A DNA stretch of 35,917 nucleotides. It comes from Methanobrevibacter sp. (GTDB taxonomy: Archaea; Methanobacteriota; Methanobacteria; Methanobacteriales; Methanobacteriaceae). The translations under genes were made by a program, and so were the position numbers. Shown piece after piece: positions 1 to 10,213 of this stretch. The notes under the pieces are model-generated. The model ran no database searches. It was given only the letters and a program-made list of their open reading frames with translations, and was not told the DNA's origin. The stretch covers positions 1-35,917 of the forward strand of contig JAFZMD010000007.1 in NCBI GenBank assembly GCA_017553445.1. The letters are read 5' to 3'. Numbering within the stretch: position 1 is the stretch's first letter; each line of letters begins with the position of its first letter.

Positions 1-547
1 CCATGGAATCATTTTTGTTGCTGGCTTTTCGTAGTAATTCACGATATTCTTTGCTGGTTTTGAATTTTATTAATCCCAGTTTAGCCAGTTTGATTTGTTC
101 GAATCCATAGCTGTTTTTGTGAATTCTTACATTGTTGTTATTGTTAATTATTCTGAAATTGTCTTTTGCATTTCTCTTGTGTTTAAATACAGGATAATTT
201 GACTTTAAATTAGGATCATGAAATCTTTTGAATGATTGTATGAGATTTCTTTGTGACTGTTGGCGACTGCTTGATTCTGCTTTTTCTAAAAATGAATATT
301 CTCTACGTAACATCTTTAAAAGTACATTACAAGAATAGTCGTTAACAATAACCTTATCACTATAACCATATTGCCTTAATAACGATTTAATATAATTTAT
401 TAATGCCAATTCATGATTATATATAAACCTGAAAATTCCTATATTGGACTCGATTTTGTTAATACTAACAATCTTATCCCCTTTATCATTCTTATTCGCT
501 ATTGACGGATAAATCCTAACTTCAATATTCTGATTAACAACTTTCAT
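1..547 (-). CDS. tnpB: TnpB (OrfB) RNA-guided nuclease of an IS200/IS605-type element, N-terminal part only
   Basis: The minus-strand frame is open from an ATG at 545-547 to the window edge, about 181 codons, so the C-terminal part lies outside. A GGTGG ribosome-binding site precedes the ATG by about 8 nt. The protein starts MKVVNQNIEVRIYPS, contains FIYNHELALINYIKSLL, and has a basic stretch (SSSRQQSQRNLIQSFKRF, then YPVFKHKRNAKDNFR). This is the usual order of the TnpB/OrfB N-terminal domain: beta strand, a helix with an R/N-x-x-Y-N-type motif, then the FK..k.PrFK..k region. In known systems TnpB cuts DNA with an omega-RNA guide. RuvC residues and zinc ribbon would lie beyond the edge and cannot be assessed. 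It differs clearly from the TnpB at the right end of the window, so the two are separate lineages. No TnpA is visible. Confidence 0.8.
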   Translation of the reverse strand, partial: MKVVNQNIEVRIYPSIANKNDKGDKIVSINKIESNIGIFRFIYNHELALINYIKSLLRQYGYSDKVIVNDYSCNVLLKMLRREYSFLEKAESSSRQQSQRNLIQSFKRFHDPNLKSNYPVFKHKRNAKDNFRIINNNNNVRIHKNSYGFEQIKLAKLGLIKFKTSKEYRELLRKASNKNDSM

Positions 548-892
548 CAATTTTACCACCAATTAACAACCCAAAAAACTATATAATATAATATAAACCC
601 CACCCATATATAAAAAAATAGCAAGAGAGCATTTGACAAGTAATATTGCGACAATTTATTATTATAAAAAAAATCACAACAAAAAAAGAGTATACTGAAA
701 GAATAAACACACATCAAATTACATAGGAATGGCTTATTTAAAAAAATAACTACTGAAAACTAGTTAAAATAAAAGTACCCCTAAACTTTGCGATTCATCC
801 CCAACTTTGAGAAGTTGGGGTATTCTCGCTAAATTATGATAAATGCTGATGTGAAAAAAATAAAAAAAAGTAGAGGTTAAATGATTTAACCC
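548..892. other. Intergenic region between tnpB and the first adhesin
   Basis: No coding sequence is supported in these 345 bases. A TATA-like run at about 603-612 lies upstream of the minus-strand tnpB. A strong hairpin at 790-829 and a terminator-like palindrome at 872-894 are listed separately. The remainder is A/T-rich sequence with no other structure that I can see. Confidence 0.7.
790..829. repeat. Strong hairpin, possible orphan IS200/IS605-type end
   Basis: CCCCAACTT (799-807), loop TGAG, AAGTTGGGG (812-820) is a perfect 9-bp stem. An outer GCGA/TCGC pairing (790-793 with 826-829) follows a 5-nt internal loop. On the minus strand the stem is preceded by GAATA, as the hairpin next to the right-hand tnpB is preceded by GGAAT. 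This suggests a right end left by a lost TnpB element. It lies on the upstream side of the tnpB at 1-547, so it is not that copy's own right end. A simple RNA hairpin is also possible. Confidence 0.4.
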
Positions 893-894
893 CT
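852..894 (-). terminator. Stem-loop plus T-tract after the adhesin gene
   Basis: GGTTAAAT-G-ATTTAACC (875-891) is a perfect palindrome, extended by two more pairs beyond one mismatch. It overlaps the adhesin stop codon. On the minus strand it is followed by about 17 bases almost all T (rc of 853-869). The form is that of an intrinsic terminator; in archaea the T-tract alone usually suffices. Confidence 0.6.
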
Positions 895-3800
895 ATGAAG
901 TGATGGTTACCTTGTTTGCAATGTTTGCTCCATTATATGATGAAGTAATGATATACTCACCTGCAATCAGGTTGATGTTGAGTTTAGCCACACCATCACT
1001 TTCAGTTGAGCGGTGATACATTACACCGTTGATGTTGAATGTGACTTCAGTGTTAGCTAAAGGTTTTCCCTGTCCATCAACAAGTTTTACAGTAAATGGA
1101 GTTTGATCGCCGTATTTTTTAGTCAAGTCTTGCGCAGAAAGCACAGGAAGTACTTTAATATTGTTTGATACTTTATATCCTTTATACTCTGCAGTGATGA
1201 TATAGTCACTAGGAGGCAAGTTCAAGTTAAGCCTTGCAACACCATTGGCATCTGTTTTACGTTCATAAAAGATACCGTTGATGTTGAAAGTGACAACCTC
1301 GCCTGCACCGGCAACCATACCGTTTTGTTTAGTTACTTTAACAGTGTAACCGCTGCCATTTTTATAATACATTTCCAAATCATTATTTTCAGTCAATAAT
1401 GGAAGAACTGTAATATTGGTGGCTATTTTCTCATGAGTATCTGTTCTCTCAGCAGTGATTATATATTCGCCCGGATTAAGATTAATAGCTAACTTGGCTA
1501 CTCCAAGAGAATCGGTGGTACGGTGATATATTACACCATTAATGTTTAAATCGATGTCAAGATTGGCTACAGGTTTAAGATTCTGATTGACCTCAACAAC
1601 ATATTTTAAATCGTTTTTATACATTTTCACAAGGTCGCCTGCAAATAATGTTGGACTGATTATGACAATGCAATTTGCACTGGAAGGTTTATATACTGAG
1701 TTTCCATCGAATTTAAAGCTTGCAGTATAATTTCCAGATGCTAAGCCTAAAGCGGATGAAACCTGACCATTAGCATCAGTTGTTCTGTTACGTGTAACTC
1801 CATTGATAGTTACTGAAACATTAACACCAGATAAAGCTTTTCCATTCGCATCAGTTAAAGTTGCAACAAGTCTTGTTCCGTCCTTACAATACATGAATAC
1901 ATTCTTAGCTTCTATTTTAGTGGATATTCTTGAAGGGTCAGTGACTTCAAGTGAACCTTGGCCTATTGCCTGATTATAGTTGATGCTTGAAGCAACCGTT
2001 GCAAAGATAGTATAGCTGCCTTCTTCAAGAGTGGACGGGATTTTACTTTTAAGAACTGCCTTACCGTCTGCATCGGTTTTTACAGACCCGATAAAGAGTG
2101 CATTTCTTGCAAATTTAACTTCAACATTTGAAACAGGCTGATTGCTGGAATCCAATACAATTGCTGTGAACTGTGCGTTATCGCCGGAATTTGCAGTGAC
2201 ATTGTCAACACTGACAGTTACATTATCCTTAACGATTTCCAAAGTGGAAGTCACATGAGCCGGTTTAAAGTTATCTTTAGTCAGGCTGGCTGTAATGATG
2301 TATATTCCAACATTATAATTGCCGTTTAACTGATATGACAATTGAGCAGTTCCATTTTCGACAACAGCGCTACCCATGATTGTATTTACTAATCTGAATT
2401 GTACATTGGCGCCGTCAGCAATATCATCGACTTTAACGGTTACGACAATATTTGATTTGTATGGGGCAGTTATTTTATCCATTGCCAAATCATCAAAAGT
2501 GTATCCGTAATTGTCATGTACGGTATTTGATGCTGAATTTCTGACCTCTTTATCACCAGATCCGTTTTCACCCTTAAGATAGTTGTAGATAACAGTATTT
2601 CCTTTTGAATCGGCAGAAAAGTCAACAGGATAACCTAATTCAGTTGTGATATTATTTGAATCTATCAAGTTTCCTTTTGACGCGCCTTCAATATAAATAC
2701 CTGAATTTGATGCTTTAATGACATCACGGCTGACAGTCACATTAGGGTTACTGCCTTTGGAAGTAATGAGATTTCCCCGAATTACATTATTATTTGTGTT
2801 TGTGCCTGCAAAGCCTGAAACAAGTTTTCCCAAACCGAATATGTCATTGCCTTCAATCACATTGTCATCAGATTTATATGCTTCAATACCATAGGAGACA
2901 TCAGAATCCATAAGAATTAAATTATCCATTATTGTTGAGTTTAGAGAACTTTCAAGGTTTACACCATAGCTTACGTTATCGGAAGTTACAGTAATGTTAT
3001 TTGCTAAAGCTTTAGTTCCGTTACAGGCAGGACCAAATATCAATCCTTCAGCCATGTAATAACCTCTCACATAAATCTCATTGGCTATGAAAGTGTTGTT
3101 TAAGGCTGTTGTTCCGGATCCTCCGGTCGGATGTGCAATAGCTCCAGCACCATATAACATATTATCATAACCTTCCACAAGAATATTGTTGTTGGAAATT
3201 ACGTTATTGTCACAATCATAGTAGAAATCAATACCCACAAGTGAATTGGTTGAGTTTGCAATGTTTGGCTCGTCGACAAGGGAAGTTACATGAACATCAT
3301 TTCCGTCCACAGTATTGTTGGATGATTTAATCATTAAAATACCGTAGGTTCTCAACAATTCAGGAACGATATTGGTTCCGTCAAGACAGTGTTCCCTTAC
3401 GACATCTCCCAGGCATATGCACTTGCCGATACATATTTCGGAAGCGTTACCGTTTATGTCTCTTGGGTCTTCATATGGATGGATTTCTCCAGTACCTATA
3501 CAGTTGACTGTATTGTCCTTGAATTCACATTCTTCAGCACCATATCCAAGAAGAGTGTATGTCAGTGCCTCACCGTGGGAAGTCAGGTTATTTTTTTCAA
3601 CATAAACTTTTGAAGACCGGTAAATGTAGATTGTATATGCTGATGTAGGGTCATATACAGTGATGTCGTTGTTTAGGATTTTAATCACTTTAGTGTCAGC
3701 TACAAAAATACCCCATGCGTTATGGGAGGTGTTCTTATTGATAATAGTTAAATTTTCAATCCATACTGAATCGGATGTGACACAGATGGTTGAATTTATA

Positions 3801-5365
3801 AATACTGGATTTTCACCGGTCAATTTGACACTGCTTGAAACAAGAATCTGTTTGCTGTCAAATGTTCCGTTGAAGTTCAGGATATCTCCGTCATGAACAA
3901 AATCATTTTTTAAATTTCCGTCGCTGTCAATGAAATTGTGATAATTTGCCGGAGTGATGTAATGGGTTGTTCCGTTGAAGTAGAAATCAGGTACGGATGG
4001 GTCAACTTCACCGTTAGGGTTTAGAATCTTACCTGTACCCATGTTTTTTTCAATTACCCATGTGTCCTTGTCCGCATCAGCGGCATTGATTATGTATTTG
4101 TTTGAAGTTGTAATGTTGTTGTTTGTTATTGTAATATCTGAAGGATATTTGGTTTTGGATGATTTTGAAAGAAGAACTCCAATACCGCTTCCGGAAACTA
4201 TTGTGTTTCTGTCCACTACAATACCTTCATATTTTCCTTGCTGGAAAACTGCAGCACTTGAAGCTGTGTAGATTTCATTGGCGATGATTTGAACGCCGTC
4301 GCCTGATGCTTCAACTGCATGGCCTTTTGATGCGTTGATGAAGTTATTTTCAACAACTGAATCAGAACCTACAGAAACGCCTGAACCTACAAAATATCCG
4401 GTTATGGTATTGTCCTTAACTGTTGCGTTTGCTGCAAGGGCTATACCATAGTCTCCTCCGGAGAACTCCATGGAACTGAAATCCAGACCATTGACATAAA
4501 TTGTATTGTTTATTACCTTATTATATGGGAAATTTGAAGATGAAACTCCTCTGTATGCACCATAAATCTTATTTGACTCGACAGTATTGTTTCCGCCCAT
4601 CAATTGAACTCCGTAAGCCCATGAAGTGACGTTGACCATGTACTGGATAGTATTATATCTGATTATATTGTTGTATGATTCTCCGCCTTTAAACTCTCCG
4701 CCTGCGTAAGAGGAAAGGTATAATGCGTTTGCATCATCGGATTTGATGTCATTGTTTTCGATGATATTGTTGTTGGATCTTCCAAGCAATATTACGGATG
4801 TTGACCTTGTACCGTGACCGTAATCTGCACCTTTACACTGTACGGTGTTATCATGAACATGATTGTAGTCAGCACCTTCAATCAGGGTAATTGCATAGGA
4901 TGACTTGCCCTGATTTACAATATCGTTTCCATAGATTTCACAGTTATCTGCACCCAAAAGGTATATTCCCTGATGCAAATCTTCGGTATTTCTAATTTTC
5001 AAATCATGAACTGCACTTCCGGAAGCACCTGAGGTAAGCTTTACGATACCGTTTGAAATAGTGACTCCAGAACCTGCAACAGTAATATTCTTATTAATTA
5101 TAAAGTCTTTTCCTGAGAATTCTCCGCTTAGAGTTAAAGTGTCGCCTGCATTAACCTTAGAACCGATCAGTTCACCGGAACCTGAGAAATAGCTGTTATA
5201 GTTGGATGGCGTTACACTATATTCGGAAGCGGTTAAAATCCCATCTCCTTGAGAAATCTCATCGGCAGATAAGGTTTCATTAAAGTCATCAGCTGCACTG
5301 ACAGCACCCAATGAAACGATTAAAAGCACGAATAAGATTAAAACCATGTTTAATTTCTTAATCAC
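893..5365 (-). CDS. Adhesin-like surface protein: two beta-helix cassettes plus C-terminal Ig-like repeats
   Basis: About 1490 residues. The likely start is GTG at 5363-5365, giving MIKKLNMVLILFVLL, with a GTGAT ribosome-binding match 5 nt upstream; an in-frame GTG at 5372-5374 is the alternative. A signal peptide ends near VSLGAVSA. Residues about 65-440 and 465-960 are NosD/PbH1-type parallel beta-helix, rich in N-N-x-I/V-x-x-N turns. The second cassette opens with a copy of the first cassette's lead-in (SNYNSYFSGSG versus ANYHNFIDSDG). From about 960 come Ig-like domains. The last four end in a repeated pattern of INGV-Y-R-T-D-G-A-L and Y-I-I-T-A. The chain stops in the last domain (VTITS) with no transmembrane tail, so its cell-wall attachment is unclear. 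In Methanobrevibacter such proteins are thought to bind other cells or surfaces; no ligand can be inferred here. A TATA-like TTTATATATT at about 5443-5452 suggests its own promoter. Confidence 0.85.
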   Translation of the reverse strand: MIKKLNMVLILFVLLIVSLGAVSAADDFNETLSADEISQGDGILTASEYSVTPSNYNSYFSGSGELIGSKVNAGDTLTLSGEFSGKDFIINKNITVAGSGVTISNGIVKLTSGASGSAVHDLKIRNTEDLHQGIYLLGADNCEIYGNDIVNQGKSSYAITLIEGADYNHVHDNTVQCKGADYGHGTRSTSVILLGRSNNNIIENNDIKSDDANALYLSSYAGGEFKGGESYNNIIRYNTIQYMVNVTSWAYGVQLMGGNNTVESNKIYGAYRGVSSSNFPYNKVINNTIYVNGLDFSSMEFSGGDYGIALAANATVKDNTITGYFVGSGVSVGSDSVVENNFINASKGHAVEASGDGVQIIANEIYTASSAAVFQQGKYEGIVVDRNTIVSGSGIGVLLSKSSKTKYPSDITITNNNITTSNKYIINAADADKDTWVIEKNMGTGKILNPNGEVDPSVPDFYFNGTTHYITPANYHNFIDSDGNLKNDFVHDGDILNFNGTFDSKQILVSSSVKLTGENPVFINSTICVTSDSVWIENLTIINKNTSHNAWGIFVADTKVIKILNNDITVYDPTSAYTIYIYRSSKVYVEKNNLTSHGEALTYTLLGYGAEECEFKDNTVNCIGTGEIHPYEDPRDINGNASEICIGKCICLGDVVREHCLDGTNIVPELLRTYGILMIKSSNNTVDGNDVHVTSLVDEPNIANSTNSLVGIDFYYDCDNNVISNNNILVEGYDNMLYGAGAIAHPTGGSGTTALNNTFIANEIYVRGYYMAEGLIFGPACNGTKALANNITVTSDNVSYGVNLESSLNSTIMDNLILMDSDVSYGIEAYKSDDNVIEGNDIFGLGKLVSGFAGTNTNNNVIRGNLITSKGSNPNVTVSRDVIKASNSGIYIEGASKGNLIDSNNITTELGYPVDFSADSKGNTVIYNYLKGENGSGDKEVRNSASNTVHDNYGYTFDDLAMDKITAPYKSNIVVTVKVDDIADGANVQFRLVNTIMGSAVVENGTAQLSYQLNGNYNVGIYIITASLTKDNFKPAHVTSTLEIVKDNVTVSVDNVTANSGDNAQFTAIVLDSSNQPVSNVEVKFARNALFIGSVKTDADGKAVLKSKIPSTLEEGSYTIFATVASSINYNQAIGQGSLEVTDPSRISTKIEAKNVFMYCKDGTRLVATLTDANGKALSGVNVSVTINGVTRNRTTDANGQVSSALGLASGNYTASFKFDGNSVYKPSSANCIVIISPTLFAGDLVKMYKNDLKYVVEVNQNLKPVANLDIDLNINGVIYHRTTDSLGVAKLAINLNPGEYIITAERTDTHEKIATNITVLPLLTENNDLEMYYKNGSGYTVKVTKQNGMVAGAGEVVTFNINGIFYERKTDANGVARLNLNLPPSDYIITAEYKGYKVSNNIKVLPVLSAQDLTKKYGDQTPFTVKLVDGQGKPLANTEVTFNINGVMYHRSTESDGVAKLNINLIAGEYIITSSYNGANIANKVTITS

Positions 5366-5476
5366 ATAAATCACATCATAAACTAATTAAAATACATTTG
5401 ACTAAAAAATGCATTATAAGTTTATTTATGTAATTAAACAATATATAAAAATTTCTAAAAAAAAAGAAGGATGATT

Positions 5477-8400
5477 TTAATAATCATCATCAAAATCATT
5501 TTTATTTCTAACATAACCTACCATGAATAGTGCAACCAATGCAATGACTGCAATAATTACAAAGACAGGCATGCTTGACTCAGCGCTTACAGATTTCGCA
5601 GGAGAACTCTTGGAGATATCGTAAGCATTTGAATCACTTGCTTGGGAAGCATCTTCACCGGCCTGGCTGGAAGCGGAATCGCTTGACTGGGAAGAAGAAG
5701 CTGAACTTGCATCACTTGAAGAAGTTGAAGGCTGTGCACCCACTGCGGTTTCGCCGCCGACAGAACCTGAAGCATCCCCATTGTTTTCAGAAGTTCCATT
5801 AACCAAAACCTTTTCTGATGAAGGATTGGAATCACTTTTACCGTCACCGTCAACTGGAGCATCATCCGCCACATATAACGGATCAGTTAAAGTAGCCTGA
5901 GCCAAAATATCTGCATATTGGGCTTTTTCCTGCGGTGAAAGGGAACTTGCCTGAATGATTTTCATGTTGAAGTCCAGATTCTTACAGGTGTGGTGACAGC
6001 ATGCAACACCATAAGTTGTGGCCATCTGAATAATGTTGTTGGCCAATTCCTGAACCTGTTTGGTGTCGCCGTCCCATACGCCCTGATCGTTTAGATAAAA
6101 CATCCAAGCAGCCATACTTTGCCATGCGGCAGCCTGTGCAGTGGACTGGACAGTACCTGTCAGACCGTTATAATTTCTTGCAATCTGATTACCCAATTCA
6201 GAGTTCAATTTGCCTCCGCTTAAAATCAATCCTCCATAGAGGTTTTCCATGTTTTTGGCATAGGAAAGGGAACCCGCCTGGGAATTGACAAGAGGATTAT
6301 AGTAATTAGGATTTAGAATCATGCTTCTAATCTCATAATCCAGCTCCTCTTCATAAGTTCTGGCTACATAATTGTTCTGATTCCTGATGTCAACAAATGA
6401 AGTGTCAGGGCTTGCGCCAAGCGTGCGTGCAGCGTTATATAATCCGCCGAACCAGTCATAATAATCATCGGAATCTATGAATCTCCATGTACTGTCGAAG
6501 TTTTGAGTAATCAAATCCACCTGTGAGAGTAATGTTTTATAGTTTTCCTTTTGTGGAGTGACAACGATGTTTCCGTTTGAATCCATGCTCCAAGCAAATG
6601 AAACCTTGTCAAGATAAATGCTTGATGCCTCTTCATTTACCGTTTCGATGTTCCAGTCATTTGTGCTTGGAATGAAATTACTCATACCCGTACCTTCAAG
6701 AACAGCACCCGGAAGACCGTATAATCTGTCCTTGATTCCTGTCTGATTATAATGGAGCTTGACATAATTCTCGTCAAAGCTTTCGCCTTCTGCGTTAAGT
6801 GAAAGGTCCACTCCTGTAAGAAGCCATGTCAGCCAGTCCTTATTGCTGGTAACGATACTTGCAAATACGTCAATTCTAGGCCTGTTTACAACACTGCCGT
6901 TATGCAGCTGGACGGTCAAGTCCTCCAATGGAAGCATTTCCACGCCGATGACCTTGCCGTTTTCAGCCCATACAGGCCTGCATCCGAGGAAGTATAAAAA
7001 TTCCGCAATACCGATACCCTCTGTTCTTGATATTTCAGTACCCCAGAGAATCAGTGCAGTCAATTTTGGCCATTCACCATGCTCTTCCATATAATCAGCC
7101 AAAAGCAAATCAACAATTTTTACTGCTGAGGCATAAGCTGATTTGGACGGCATTTTCGTTGAATCTGACGCATAACCGTCATAACCTGTAGGAATGGAAT
7201 CCCCATAGGAAGGATCTGCAAAGAGTCCCGCAGCCAGATAATCCCCTTCAAGGGCTTTAATCATGGCCGCCCATTCATTGTTGTTTTCGATGTTTAGAAT
7301 GACGCTGGCCGCATAAAGCGTATCGTTGTAGAGAGCTGAACCTTCAGGAATGTTATATTCCTCATTCAAAGCCTTGACGGATGTTCCGCAAACCAAAGCG
7401 GTAACATATTCCTTAATGAATGAAGTTACGACCGCTTCAACAGAAGCGTACTTCTCGACATGGCGAATATCGTCATAGAAACTCATGTTTTCCAAATCAG
7501 GATAGAAATGAGCCAAAATATGATTATATATTCTGGTCTGGGAAGTCGTAACCGTGATTACCTCTTCAATAAGCTCATAGCCCGTTAAAACCTTTCCAAG
7601 GTGGTGAAGACCATATGTATAGAAATCATCCTGCATACTGTCAAGGTATGCGTGAAGCTCATCAAGATAATCATCAAACTTCTGATTGGACTCATTGAAT
7701 GTGGAAAATCCTAAAGTCGGAGCCAGCTCAATGATTAATGCCTTATACTCTTCAGCGTTTGTGGTTACGTTAAGCTTTACCTGATCCTTGTAATGGGAAA
7801 TGTAGTCTGACAATATTGAATAGTTTCCATACAGGTCGGATGAAACCATAGCAGGAGTCATGTGAGTAATCATCAATGGAGCGATTCTGTCACGGGCAAC
7901 CATTGCTTCACCAGGGTTGGATACGATATACGGATAGACAGTAGGAGTCAAAGTCAGCTCGAAAGCCCAGTCTCCTTCCATTACACCGATATTTCTTCCA
8001 GGAAGCCATTCAAGGGTTCCGTGAGTACCCATATTGATTAGGGCATCAGCGCCTATGACCTGATCCAGCCATTCATAAAATGCTACATACTGCTGATGAG
8101 GAGGCAGGCTTAAATCGTGGTAATTTTGAACCTCTTCCCATCCCCTTGAAGGCTGGAAAGTCACAAATACGTTTCCGAACCATAAGCCCGGAATTACAAT
8201 ATAGGTATCGTTATAGACCATGATGTCCCCAAGTCCATCGCCCCAGCGGTTAATCATCCATTCATATAAATCCGGATTGATGTTTGCAGTCAAGCTATAG
8301 AACTGATTCAAGTCAATCAGCTGGTTATGTGCCATAAGCTCATCGAAGTGCTCTTCCACATACTGGTTGAGCAAACCCTGTGCCCAGGTACCCTTGTTAC

Positions 8401-10213
8401 CGAAATGAACTATCAGTTCAGTCAGGTTGTATAGGGAAGGAATATCAGAAACGTTTCCGATATCGAAGCCCGCTTCACCCAACTGGAAAATCAAATCATA
8501 GGTACTTTGGAATACATCCAGGTATGACGCACCGATTTCCGCTTTTCCCGGAGGATAGTTGTATAATATAATGGAGACAACCTTGTTGGCATTATCCATT
8601 TCCTTCAGCTCTGCCCACTGGTTTGCGAGTTTGACCATCTTGTCAACGCCTGACTGTATGACATGGGATTTTCCCATACCGTCAACATATGACAGGACAA
8701 TAGGGCCGTATACACCTTCGAAACTTGGATATGTTACTGAAAAGGTCCATTCTATCTGCGGACCGAGCTCATTGAGATAACTTGTCTCGGAAATGTCATA
8801 AACCCCTTTCAATACCGCAAGATTGATGTCTTCTAAATCACCCAAAGCAGAACCGTTTGCATAATTTAAAGACCAACTATAAAGTGACGTAATGGCTGAA
8901 ATACCGACTGTTGACATATTATTGATCTTATTTAAGATTGAAGACATGGACGGAACGGTGCCCGTTTTAAATACGTTAAAAGCTGCCCTTCCGTTAGCTT
9001 CATATGTCTTGATTAAGGAATCAACCACACTACCACCAGCATAGTAGGTAGCGATAGCTATGAACGGTTTGTCATAAGCGATATTAGCGACATAATCTTT
9101 TTCGAATTTTTTGAAAAGAACTGTAGGGTCCAAAGTGTTTTCGAGCCAGTTAGGATAATCGACAACCATCCAGTTAAGACTTCCATGTCCGTCTGCATCA
9201 TAACCAGGATTGTTCCTAATCCAATCGTTTATTACCTGACCTTCAGGAACAACTGTGTAGATTCCCAAATCAGGATGGTAAAAACCGCATTCAGGACTCA
9301 TTTCAGGAGCATTATTTACATCCAATGTCGGATCGCCATATTTTGAAGGATTGATTAAGTAACAAACATATTTAAGATAGTTTTCCATGTTTTTAGTTAA
9401 AACCTGAGAATTGTCAATATCCTCTGCCTGGAAATAAGAACCTATATAAGTATTTTCCATAGTGTGGAAAGTATTGTTCGCTTCGCTTGCACCTGTAATG
9501 TGAATTCCGGTTGCATTAAGGATACTGTCTGAATAGATACCGAATGTATAGGCCATATTATAGTTGATGTTGGCCGGACAGTTTTCAAGAATCTCTTTCA
9601 GGTATTCACCGGTTACCTTATTGTAAGAACCTTCACTGAACATGTCAAGGTGTACGAAGTTTGCATATTCAAACAGCCATTCTCGCGTTACGTCAAAGCT
9701 TGTAGTACTTATATAAGCAACCCTTTTTGACATTTCCATAAGCAAATCAACTTTTTCGTTATGTGAATCATAATCAACCAGCAACAGTATATCAGGAATG
9801 AACATATAATCGATAGCTTGGGTATTCTCGGTTGACAAATCCACATTTTGTCTGTATGATTCATAAGTGGAATATTTAATCTCAACATCATATTTTGCTG
9901 AGTTTAAATTAGAAATGACAACATTACCCTCACTATTTGTTGATCCTGAAAATACCAAATTGTTAGATGAATCGTACACTGAAACGCTTGCATTGGCCAG
10001 ATTCACACCGTCTTCCGTCCAGGTATTATTTTGAGCCACGAAAGAGTCGCTTACATGAACAGAAATCGAATTGGAGGCACCCAATGTGTCCGGAGAATCT
10101 GCACCGGCAGCAAGTAAAGTTGAATTATCCTCGGCAGAAATTGCGTTTATCGACAGCAAAAGCATGACCGATATTATTAGAACAAACAACGACTTATAAC
10201 CTAACTTTTTGAT
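5477..10213 (-). CDS. Membrane-anchored, exported CobN-like chelatase-domain protein
   Basis: About 1578 residues counted from an ATC at 10211-10213. That codon sits 4 nt after a perfect GGAGGTGA and gives MKKLGYKSLFVLI with a signal peptide ending LSINAISA. The next in-frame start (TTG, 10187-10189) has no ribosome-binding site. An Ig-like domain spans about 40-130. The central ~1100 residues resemble CobN/magnesium chelatase large subunit: GTHGTLEWLPGRNIGV, YPYIVSNPGEAMVARDR, WGTEISRTEG-IAEFLYFLG-RPVW, then RPRIDVFASIV. A Ser/Ala-rich linker leads to a C-terminal transmembrane helix (MPVFVIIAVIALVALFMVG) and an acidic tail. True CobN inserts cobalt into hydrogenobyrinate using ATPase partners in the cytosol. 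This protein is outside the membrane and has no CobS/CobT neighbour, so corrinoid or metal-tetrapyrrole binding is likelier than ATP-driven chelation (inference). A T-tract follows the stop. Confidence 0.85.
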   Translation of the reverse strand: MKKLGYKSLFVLIISVMLLLSINAISAEDNSTLLAAGADSPDTLGASNSISVHVSDSFVAQNNTWTEDGVNLANASVSVYDSSNNLVFSGSTNSEGNVVISNLNSAKYDVEIKYSTYESYRQNVDLSTENTQAIDYMFIPDILLLVDYDSHNEKVDLLMEMSKRVAYISTTSFDVTREWLFEYANFVHLDMFSEGSYNKVTGEYLKEILENCPANINYNMAYTFGIYSDSILNATGIHITGASEANNTFHTMENTYIGSYFQAEDIDNSQVLTKNMENYLKYVCYLINPSKYGDPTLDVNNAPEMSPECGFYHPDLGIYTVVPEGQVINDWIRNNPGYDADGHGSLNWMVVDYPNWLENTLDPTVLFKKFEKDYVANIAYDKPFIAIATYYAGGSVVDSLIKTYEANGRAAFNVFKTGTVPSMSSILNKINNMSTVGISAITSLYSWSLNYANGSALGDLEDINLAVLKGVYDISETSYLNELGPQIEWTFSVTYPSFEGVYGPIVLSYVDGMGKSHVIQSGVDKMVKLANQWAELKEMDNANKVVSIILYNYPPGKAEIGASYLDVFQSTYDLIFQLGEAGFDIGNVSDIPSLYNLTELIVHFGNKGTWAQGLLNQYVEEHFDELMAHNQLIDLNQFYSLTANINPDLYEWMINRWGDGLGDIMVYNDTYIVIPGLWFGNVFVTFQPSRGWEEVQNYHDLSLPPHQQYVAFYEWLDQVIGADALINMGTHGTLEWLPGRNIGVMEGDWAFELTLTPTVYPYIVSNPGEAMVARDRIAPLMITHMTPAMVSSDLYGNYSILSDYISHYKDQVKLNVTTNAEEYKALIIELAPTLGFSTFNESNQKFDDYLDELHAYLDSMQDDFYTYGLHHLGKVLTGYELIEEVITVTTSQTRIYNHILAHFYPDLENMSFYDDIRHVEKYASVEAVVTSFIKEYVTALVCGTSVKALNEEYNIPEGSALYNDTLYAASVILNIENNNEWAAMIKALEGDYLAAGLFADPSYGDSIPTGYDGYASDSTKMPSKSAYASAVKIVDLLLADYMEEHGEWPKLTALILWGTEISRTEGIGIAEFLYFLGCRPVWAENGKVIGVEMLPLEDLTVQLHNGSVVNRPRIDVFASIVTSNKDWLTWLLTGVDLSLNAEGESFDENYVKLHYNQTGIKDRLYGLPGAVLEGTGMSNFIPSTNDWNIETVNEEASSIYLDKVSFAWSMDSNGNIVVTPQKENYKTLLSQVDLITQNFDSTWRFIDSDDYYDWFGGLYNAARTLGASPDTSFVDIRNQNNYVARTYEEELDYEIRSMILNPNYYNPLVNSQAGSLSYAKNMENLYGGLILSGGKLNSELGNQIARNYNGLTGTVQSTAQAAAWQSMAAWMFYLNDQGVWDGDTKQVQELANNIIQMATTYGVACCHHTCKNLDFNMKIIQASSLSPQEKAQYADILAQATLTDPLYVADDAPVDGDGKSDSNPSSEKVLVNGTSENNGDASGSVGGETAVGAQPSTSSSDASSASSSQSSDSASSQAGEDASQASDSNAYDISKSSPAKSVSAESSMPVFVIIAVIALVALFMVGYVRNKNDFDDDY

